From: Clostridium gallinarum
GTDB lineage: Bacteria > Bacillota > Clostridia > Clostridiales > Clostridiaceae
Assembly (NCBI RefSeq): GCF_014836325.1
Contig: NZ_JACSQZ010000032.1
Span: 1 to 40,145, forward strand
Direction of reading: 5' to 3'
Length of the DNA stretch: 40,145 bases
The first letter of the stretch is position 1; every line of letters starts with the position of its first letter. Made by a program: the position numbers and the translations under genes. Below, in pieces: positions 33,998 to 40,145 of this stretch. Below the pieces are notes generated by a model that saw only the letters and a program-made list of their open reading frames with translations, searched no databases and was not told where the DNA came from.

Positions 33998-34885
33998 TTA
34001 TTCCTCCTTACACCCACAACCACCATTTTTGTGAGTATCCCCTTCTTCTAACTTTAATTGCTCTCTACCCTCTTCTGTTTTATACATTGCTTGTCTTCTC
34101 ATAGATTCATCAAAATCTACAAGATGTCCATCAAATTCCGGCCCATCTACACAAGCAAATTTAACATCTCCTCCAACAGTTACTCTACATGCACCACACA
34201 TACCTGTGCCATCAACCATAATTGGATTTAAACTTACTGTAGTTTTAATATTAAGTTCTTTAGTAAGCATAGCCATAAATTTCATCATTATCATAGGTCC
34301 AATTACTACTGCATGATCATATTTATTTCCTTTTTCCTTAACTAAATATGTTAAACAATCTGTTACTCTTCCATTAAATCCATAGCTACCATCATCAGTT
34401 GATATATATAAATTACCAGCAACATTTTTAAGCTCATCTTCTAATATTAATAAATCCTTAGTTCTACTCCCTACTATTACATCGCAATTAATACCATTTT
34501 CCTTCATCCATTTCACTTGTGGATATACAGGTGCTGCCCCTACGCCTCCTGCTACAAATAATATATTTTTTTTCTTAAGCTCTTCAATATCTTCATAAAT
34601 AAACTCACTAGGTTGTCCAAGTGGACCAACAAAATCTGATACATATTCACCTTCATTAAAAGATGCTAATTCTTTTGTCCCTCTTCCTACTGCTTGAAAA
34701 ACTATAGAAACTGTTCCCTTATCCTTATTATAATCAGCTATTGTTAAAGGTATTCTTTCGCCTTTATCATCATTTTTTATAATTATAAATTGACCTGGCT
34801 TAGCTGATTTAGCTACTCTAGGCGCTTCTATATCCATCAGAAATATATTATCAGTAAGTTCCTTCTTTTTAACTATCTTATACAT
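33998..34885 (-). CDS. nfnA: NfnA-like sulfide/ferredoxin-NADP reductase subunit
   Basis: A 295-residue flavoprotein of the dihydroorotate-dehydrogenase electron-transfer (PyrK-like) family. IPLTIADY near residue 51 is the RxYS-like FAD-binding strand, VAGGVGAAPVYP near 112 is the NAD-binding loop, and MCGACRV near 235 with a further Cys binds the [2Fe-2S] cluster. It is the NADH-binding partner of NfnB, which starts two bases later. GGGGGT precedes the ATG. A role in balancing NADH, NADPH and ferredoxin is established for this enzyme type. Confidence 0.87.
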   Translation of the reverse strand: MYKIVKKKELTDNIFLMDIEAPRVAKSAKPGQFIIIKNDDKGERIPLTIADYNKDKGTVSIVFQAVGRGTKELASFNEGEYVSDFVGPLGQPSEFIYEDIEELKKKNILFVAGGVGAAPVYPQVKWMKENGINCDVIVGSRTKDLLILEDELKNVAGNLYISTDDGSYGFNGRVTDCLTYLVKEKGNKYDHAVVIGPMIMMKFMAMLTKELNIKTTVSLNPIMVDGTGMCGACRVTVGGDVKFACVDGPEFDGHLVDFDESMRRQAMYKTEEGREQLKLEEGDTHKNGGCGCKEE

Positions 34886-35011
34886 TTTGTTACCCCCAAT
34901 TTTTCTTTTAATTATATGTTATCATTTTTTAAAAATTCAAACAATTAAAAATTATATTTTTTTTGTTATTTCTAGATAAAAAAGGTTGTTAAAAGTATTT
35001 TTTATTGTTAA

Positions 35012-35066
35012 AAGGACATATATTATATTACATTTCTTTATAGTCATGTATATAATATATGTCCTT
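35012..35066 (-). terminator. Terminator of the rnr-smpB unit
   Basis: A 16-bp perfect stem (35012-35027 with 35051-35066) with a 23-nt loop, ending in TTTT on the minus strand, 5 bases after the smpB stop codon. Confidence 0.8.
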
Positions 35067-35070
35067 CTAT

Positions 35071-35541
35071 TTAATATCTATTAGAATTTTTCAATTGTCT
35101 TTCTATATCTCTCTTATGAGCTTTTTCTAACATAGAATCTCTCTTATCGTAATTCTTTTTACCTCTACATAAACCAAGTGCAACTTTAACTTTACCATTT
35201 TTTAAATATAATGATAATGGTATTAAAGTAAATCCTTGTTGTGACACAAGCCCTGCAAATCTTGATATTTGTTCTTTATGAAGTAAAAGCTTTCTTTCTC
35301 TTAATGGATCAACATTAAATATATTTCCTTGCTCATAAGGACTTATATGCATTCCTTTTATGACAATTTCTCCATTATCTACATCTGCATAAGATTCTTT
35401 TAAATTACATTTTCCTGCTCTTATTGACTTAACTTCTGTTCCAACTAATGCTATTCCAGCTTCTATAGTTTCTTCTACAAAATAATCATGTCTTGCTTTT
35501 CTATTTTCTGCTAATGAATTACTATTTTTCTTTCTTACCAT
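35071..35541 (-). CDS. smpB: SsrA-binding protein SmpB
   Basis: A 156-residue protein that binds tmRNA and takes part in ribosome rescue. Family motifs are clear: [39 protein letters not shown], and the basic tail GKKNYDKRD through [12 protein letters not shown]. Length matches the usual 150-160. I choose the ATG of MVRKKNS, with GGTGAG upstream, over a start five codons earlier. It follows rnr by 50 bases; ssrA lies downstream on the same strand after four intervening loci. Confidence 0.96.
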   Translation of the reverse strand: MVRKKNSNSLAENRKARHDYFVEETIEAGIALVGTEVKSIRAGKCNLKESYADVDNGEIVIKGMHISPYEQGNIFNVDPLRERKLLLHKEQISRFAGLVSQQGFTLIPLSLYLKNGKVKVALGLCRGKKNYDKRDSMLEKAHKRDIERQLKNSNRY

Positions 35542-35605
35542 AATCTCACCACACATTTTATTTATAATATAAGTTTACCAAAAAAGAATCAAAATACGAA
35601 TCTTT

Positions 35606-37816
35606 TTATTCTTCTTCTATTAACTCACTATTCATTTGAACTTTTGCTTCTTGAATTTTTTCACTTAACTTTTCACTTGGCACTATTTCTTCCTTAGTTT
35701 CTACTTCAATTAGATCAAAATATACTTCCCTATTGTCTATATCTACTCTAGTACATCTTACCTTAACTTCATCCCCTAATCTATAAACCTTTTTAGTTCT
35801 TTCTCCTATTAAACATAAATGAGCTTCATCATAAACATAATAATCATCATCTAAAGCTGTAATATGAATTAAACCTTCTATTGTATTTGGAAGCTCTGCA
35901 AATAATCCAAAGGATGTAACTGAAGAAATAATTGCTGAGAATTCTTCTCCAATTCTTTCTTGCATATATTCTGCTTTCTTCAAATCATCCACTTCTCTTT
36001 CAGCTTCTTGTGCTAATCTTTCCATTTCTGATGATTGTTTAGAGGCAACTTCAACTATACCAGATAATTTAGCTGCTCTCTTTTCATCTATTTTTCCATT
36101 TAATTGTTCTTTTATAATTCTATGAATTTGAAGGTCTGGATATCTTCTAATTGGTGATGTAAAGTGGCAATAATATTTAGCTGCAAGTCCAAAGTGACCT
36201 ACACATTCTGGTGAATATTTTGCTTGCATCATTGAACGTAATAATAAAGTGCTTACTACTGTTTCTTCTTTTTTGCCTTGTACTTTATCTAATATATCTT
36301 GTAGTGCTCTAGGATGAGTTTCTTGTCCCCATCTAACTACATATCCTAAATTATATACAAACTCTTTAAACTTTTCTAATTTTTCTTCATCTGGCTCTTC
36401 GTGTATTCTATATACAAAAGGTAAATTAGTCCAATACATATGCTCTGCTATAGTTTCATTACAAACAAGCATAAATTCTTCTATTACTCTATTTGCAATA
36501 GCTCTATCATAAGGCTTAATATCTATTGGTTTACCTAAATCATTTAAGATTATTTTTGATTCTTCAAAATTAAAGTCAATAGCTCCTCTTCTCATTCTCT
36601 TTTCACGAAGAATATTACAAAGTTCTTCCATTGCTTTAAAATCATCAACTAAATAATCATATCTCTTTATAAGTTCTTCATCATTATTTTCAAGTATTTT
36701 TGTAACATCAGTATATGTCATTCTTTCGCTAGTTTTTATAACCGTTTCTTGAATTTCATGCTGAATTACCTTACCTTTATTATCTATAACCATAAAACAG
36801 CTTAATGCTAATCTGTCTACTTTAGGGTTTAAAGAACATATTCCATTAGATAATTTTTTAGGTAACATAGGAATAACTCTATCTATTAAATAAACTGAAG
36901 TTCCTCTTTTTAATGCTTCTCTATCTAAAGGATTTTTTTCTTTAACATAGTGAGTTACATCTGCAATATGAACCCCAAGTCTAAATTTGCCACCATCTAA
37001 TCTTTCTATAGATACAGCATCATCTAAGTCCTTTGCATCTTCTCCATCTATTGTTACCATTCTTAAATTTCTAAGGTCTACTCTTCTCTCATATTCTTTT
37101 TCTGGAATTTCTTCTTCTATGTTTTCAGCATAGTTTAAGACCTTATCTGGGAATTCTTCTGGTAATCCATACTTTTTAATAATAGTAAGAATATCTAATC
37201 CTCTATCGCCCTTTTTACCTAAAACTTCTTTAATTATACCTTCAGGACTTCTTCTTTTATCTGCCCATTTTACTATTTCACAAATAACTAAATCCCCTTC
37301 AGAAGCTCCATTTCTATCTTTTTTAGATATAAATATATCTTGATTTAATCTTGAATCTTCTGGCACAACAAACCCAAAGTTTCTACTATCTTCGTAAACT
37401 CCAATTATTTTTTTATTAGATCTTTCTAATACTTCACTAACTTCACCTTCACGTTTTTTACCATTAATATCTTCTCTTGTAACTTGAACTAGAACTTTAT
37501 CTCCATTCATAGCTCCATTCATAGAAGAGCTTGGTATAAATACATCTTTTTCACCTTCCGCGTCTGGTATTAAAAATCCAAATCCTTTTTGATGAACTTC
37601 AAGTTTACCTGAAACTAATCCTAGTCTTTCAGGTACTCCAAACTTTTCTTTTTTAGTTCTAACAATTAGTCCTTCTCTTTCCATAGTCTTAAGAACCTTT
37701 TTAAATGACTTATACTCTTCTGGGCTTATATCAAATACAGCCACTAGCTCTTGTATGTCCATAGGTCTGTATGCTTCTTCTCTCATAAAACTTAATAAAG
37801 TTTGTTTAATTCCCAT
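35606..37816 (-). CDS. rnr: Ribonuclease R
   Basis: A 736-residue 3'-5' exoribonuclease. It has an N-terminal winged-helix (residues 1-65), cold-shock domains (70-220), the RNB catalytic domain with TIDGEDAKDLDDAVS (four acidic metal ligands near residues 257-266), and a C-terminal S1 domain (from EEFSAIISSVTSFGLFAEL). It degrades structured RNA, including mRNA released by trans-translation, so pairing with smpB is functional. GAGGAAG lies before the ATG. The acidic C-terminal tail is typical of Firmicutes. Confidence 0.96.
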   Translation of the reverse strand: MGIKQTLLSFMREEAYRPMDIQELVAVFDISPEEYKSFKKVLKTMEREGLIVRTKKEKFGVPERLGLVSGKLEVHQKGFGFLIPDAEGEKDVFIPSSSMNGAMNGDKVLVQVTREDINGKKREGEVSEVLERSNKKIIGVYEDSRNFGFVVPEDSRLNQDIFISKKDRNGASEGDLVICEIVKWADKRRSPEGIIKEVLGKKGDRGLDILTIIKKYGLPEEFPDKVLNYAENIEEEIPEKEYERRVDLRNLRMVTIDGEDAKDLDDAVSIERLDGGKFRLGVHIADVTHYVKEKNPLDREALKRGTSVYLIDRVIPMLPKKLSNGICSLNPKVDRLALSCFMVIDNKGKVIQHEIQETVIKTSERMTYTDVTKILENNDEELIKRYDYLVDDFKAMEELCNILREKRMRRGAIDFNFEESKIILNDLGKPIDIKPYDRAIANRVIEEFMLVCNETIAEHMYWTNLPFVYRIHEEPDEEKLEKFKEFVYNLGYVVRWGQETHPRALQDILDKVQGKKEETVVSTLLLRSMMQAKYSPECVGHFGLAAKYYCHFTSPIRRYPDLQIHRIIKEQLNGKIDEKRAAKLSGIVEVASKQSSEMERLAQEAEREVDDLKKAEYMQERIGEEFSAIISSVTSFGLFAELPNTIEGLIHITALDDDYYVYDEAHLCLIGERTKKVYRLGDEVKVRCTRVDIDNREVYFDLIEVETKEEIVPSEKLSEKIQEAKVQMNSELIEEE

Positions 37817-37922
37817 CCTATCACTTCCTCTACCTTTAAATTTCTTTAGTTATTATATTTTATATCGTAAATATTTCCTTTATATTCTGCCCTATCTAAT
37901 AAAGATTAATCAATTATTATAT

Positions 37923-38110
37923 CTATCTTAAACAGTATTCAGCTAATACTTTTGTAACTCATACACACTAATACTATTATTAAGTTGCTTTTCTATAGGC
38001 AAAGCCGTTCCTGAAATCCATATTTTTAGCTCTGCACCTAAATCAAAATGTCCTGCTGTTTCTATACTAAAATGAGTTATTGATTTATATGGTATAGAAT
38101 AAATCCCCAT
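37923..38110 (-). pseudogene. Remnant of a bacterial PH-domain protein
   Basis: A 55-codon open frame beginning MGIYSIPYKSITHFSIETAG with AELKIWISGTALPIEK matches the C-terminal half of bacterial PH-domain (bPH_1) proteins. The N-terminal half is absent. After YELQ the frame breaks; one base shifted it continues KVLAEYCLR to a stop at 37923, as in intact homologues. So this is a truncated, frameshifted copy. It fills most of the 350-base gap between rnr and secG. Confidence 0.6.
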
Positions 38111-38132
38111 ATATATCACTCTTTTATAGTAT

Positions 38133-38160
38133 AAAAGAGCTACAATTAGTAGCTCTTTTT
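38133..38160 (-). terminator. secG terminator
   Basis: Stem AAAAGAGCTAC/GTAGCTCTTTT with a 5-nt loop, directly after the secG stop codon. Confidence 0.8.
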
Positions 38161-38164
38161 AATA

Positions 38165-38398
38165 TTATATTAAGTTTAAAGCTAATGTATTCACAGCAAA
38201 AAGAGCCATTGAAACAATTGTTAATTTTAATAACATAGATTCTTTAGTTCTTGCTTTATTCTTTGAGAAGAATGTTTCCGTTTTACTTCCTTGAATAAGT
38301 CCACTTAAAGCATCTGTCTTACTTGGTTGTAATAAAACAGTTACTATAACTATTAATCCTAAAAGCGCTTCTAATACTAACAATGAATTCTTAAGCAT
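38165..38398 (-). CDS. secG: Preprotein translocase subunit SecG
   Basis: A 77-residue protein with two membrane segments (about 5-22 and 55-75) and the conserved loop LLQPSKTDALSGLIQGS between them. SecG is the accessory subunit of the SecYEG channel. I start at ATG 38398, after GGGAGG; five upstream codons overlap the binding site. It is followed by its own terminator and preceded by eno, as in other clostridia. Confidence 0.93.
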   Translation of the reverse strand: MLKNSLLVLEALLGLIVIVTVLLQPSKTDALSGLIQGSKTETFFSKNKARTKESMLLKLTIVSMALFAVNTLALNLI

Positions 38399-38540
38399 TG
38401 ATATACCTCCCAACCTATATAAAAATGGTCGTATTTACATAAGGTTATCTTAACATATAGAAAGCTATAATACAAGTAATTATATTGAAAAAGTTACTAA
38501 TAAATTACATATTTACATAATTCCCTAAATAATCAAATAA

Positions 38541-38567
38541 GGACTGCAAGATTAAATCTTACAGTCC
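38541..38567 (-). terminator. eno terminator
   Basis: Stem GGACTGTAAGAT/ATCTTGCAGTCC (one G-U pair) with U-rich TTATTT tail, 19 bases after the eno stop codon. Confidence 0.85.
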
Positions 38568-38585
38568 CATTAAACATTAGTTTAA

Positions 38586-39899
<1,314 letters not shown>

Positions 39900-40013
39900 T
39901 TAAAGCTATTTATTATAATCTCTATATTCTACCCTTATTATTATATCATATACTGATATAATTATTCATAAGCATATTCAGAATAAAAGATTTGTAATAA
40001 ATAGAAATTTTTA

Positions 40014-40032
40014 GCAAATAATAATCATTATC
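40014..40032. promoter_or_regulatory. Fur-box-like sequence upstream of eno
   Basis: Matches the 19-bp Fur consensus (GATAATGATAATCATTATC) at about 16 of 19 positions, with the right half ATAATCATTATC perfect. It lies just downstream of the eno promoter. AT-rich context makes chance similarity possible. Confidence 0.35.
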
Positions 40033-40046
40033 ACATTTACACTATT

Positions 40047-40074
40047 ATTATACCACTTTGTCCATATATTTCAA
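40047..40074 (-). promoter_or_regulatory. eno promoter
   Basis: TTGAAA (40069-40074), 16-bp spacer, TATAAT (40047-40052) on the minus strand, giving a leader of about 160 nt before the eno ATG. Confidence 0.7.
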
Positions 40075-40145
40075 TACGAATTTAACTATGTAATCCTTTT
40101 AAAAAATAATTATTTTATTTATATTTTAATATATTAACCAATATG

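Overview
The window is a very AT-rich chromosomal segment of a Firmicute, most likely Clostridium sensu stricto and C. perfringens-like. The grounds are base composition, strong AGGAGG-type ribosome binding sites, the tmRNA tag AEDNFALAA, and the eno-secG-rnr-smpB housekeeping cluster. Most genes lie on the minus strand.

Left flank (1-5430): a small unknown gene, a nitroreductase, a DegV-family protein, a gene remnant, and a three-gene unit (SDR oxidoreductase, AraC-type regulator, flavodoxin). It ends with a strong hairpin at 5397-5430. I read this hairpin as the original terminator of ssrA, now about 22 kb away from that gene.

Integrated element (about 5433-27572, 22.1 kb): a 14-bp direct repeat (ATGGTGGAGGCGAG, positions 5433-5446 and 27559-27572) bounds an island inserted at the exact 3' end of ssrA. 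At its right end are a large serine recombinase, an XRE/S24-type repressor, a probable gene II/X-type replication protein and small unknown genes. Its core is a complete type 3 BREX phage-defence operon on the minus strand: small HTH protein, brxF, brxC, pglXI, brxHII, pglZ, brxA. A decayed seventh cistron with a HEIGH zinc-peptidase motif follows brxA. Transcribed away from BREX is a probable Mrr-like nuclease carrying helicase-associated (HA) repeats. Downstream of BREX are a 538-aa protein with a UBA-like N-terminus, a possible PD-(D/E)xK signature and a glycine-zipper membrane region, then a toxin-antitoxin-like operon (DUF4258 protein, YgiT zinc-finger/HTH protein, ImmA/IrrE metallopeptidase). 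The island therefore looks like a multi-layer defence island with its own excision and possibly replication functions.

The junction is the most striking part. The recombinase reading frame runs through the att core into antisense ssrA, so its last 19 residues are encoded by the host. In the excised circle the same frame would instead end with 16 residues encoded at the element's left end, followed by a hairpin. The element also places a 14-bp stem directly beyond ssrA, possibly replacing the displaced terminator.

Right flank (27560-40145): ssrA with its promoter, a membrane protein, a Gfo/Idh/MocA oxidoreductase, a secreted amidase-domain protein with an altered active site, an NsrR-like Rrf2 regulator, nfnB-nfnA (electron-bifurcating transhydrogenase), smpB, rnr, a PH-domain gene remnant, secG and eno. 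SmpB, RNase R and tmRNA form the trans-translation machinery. Family assignments come from motif recognition alone; no database search was possible.
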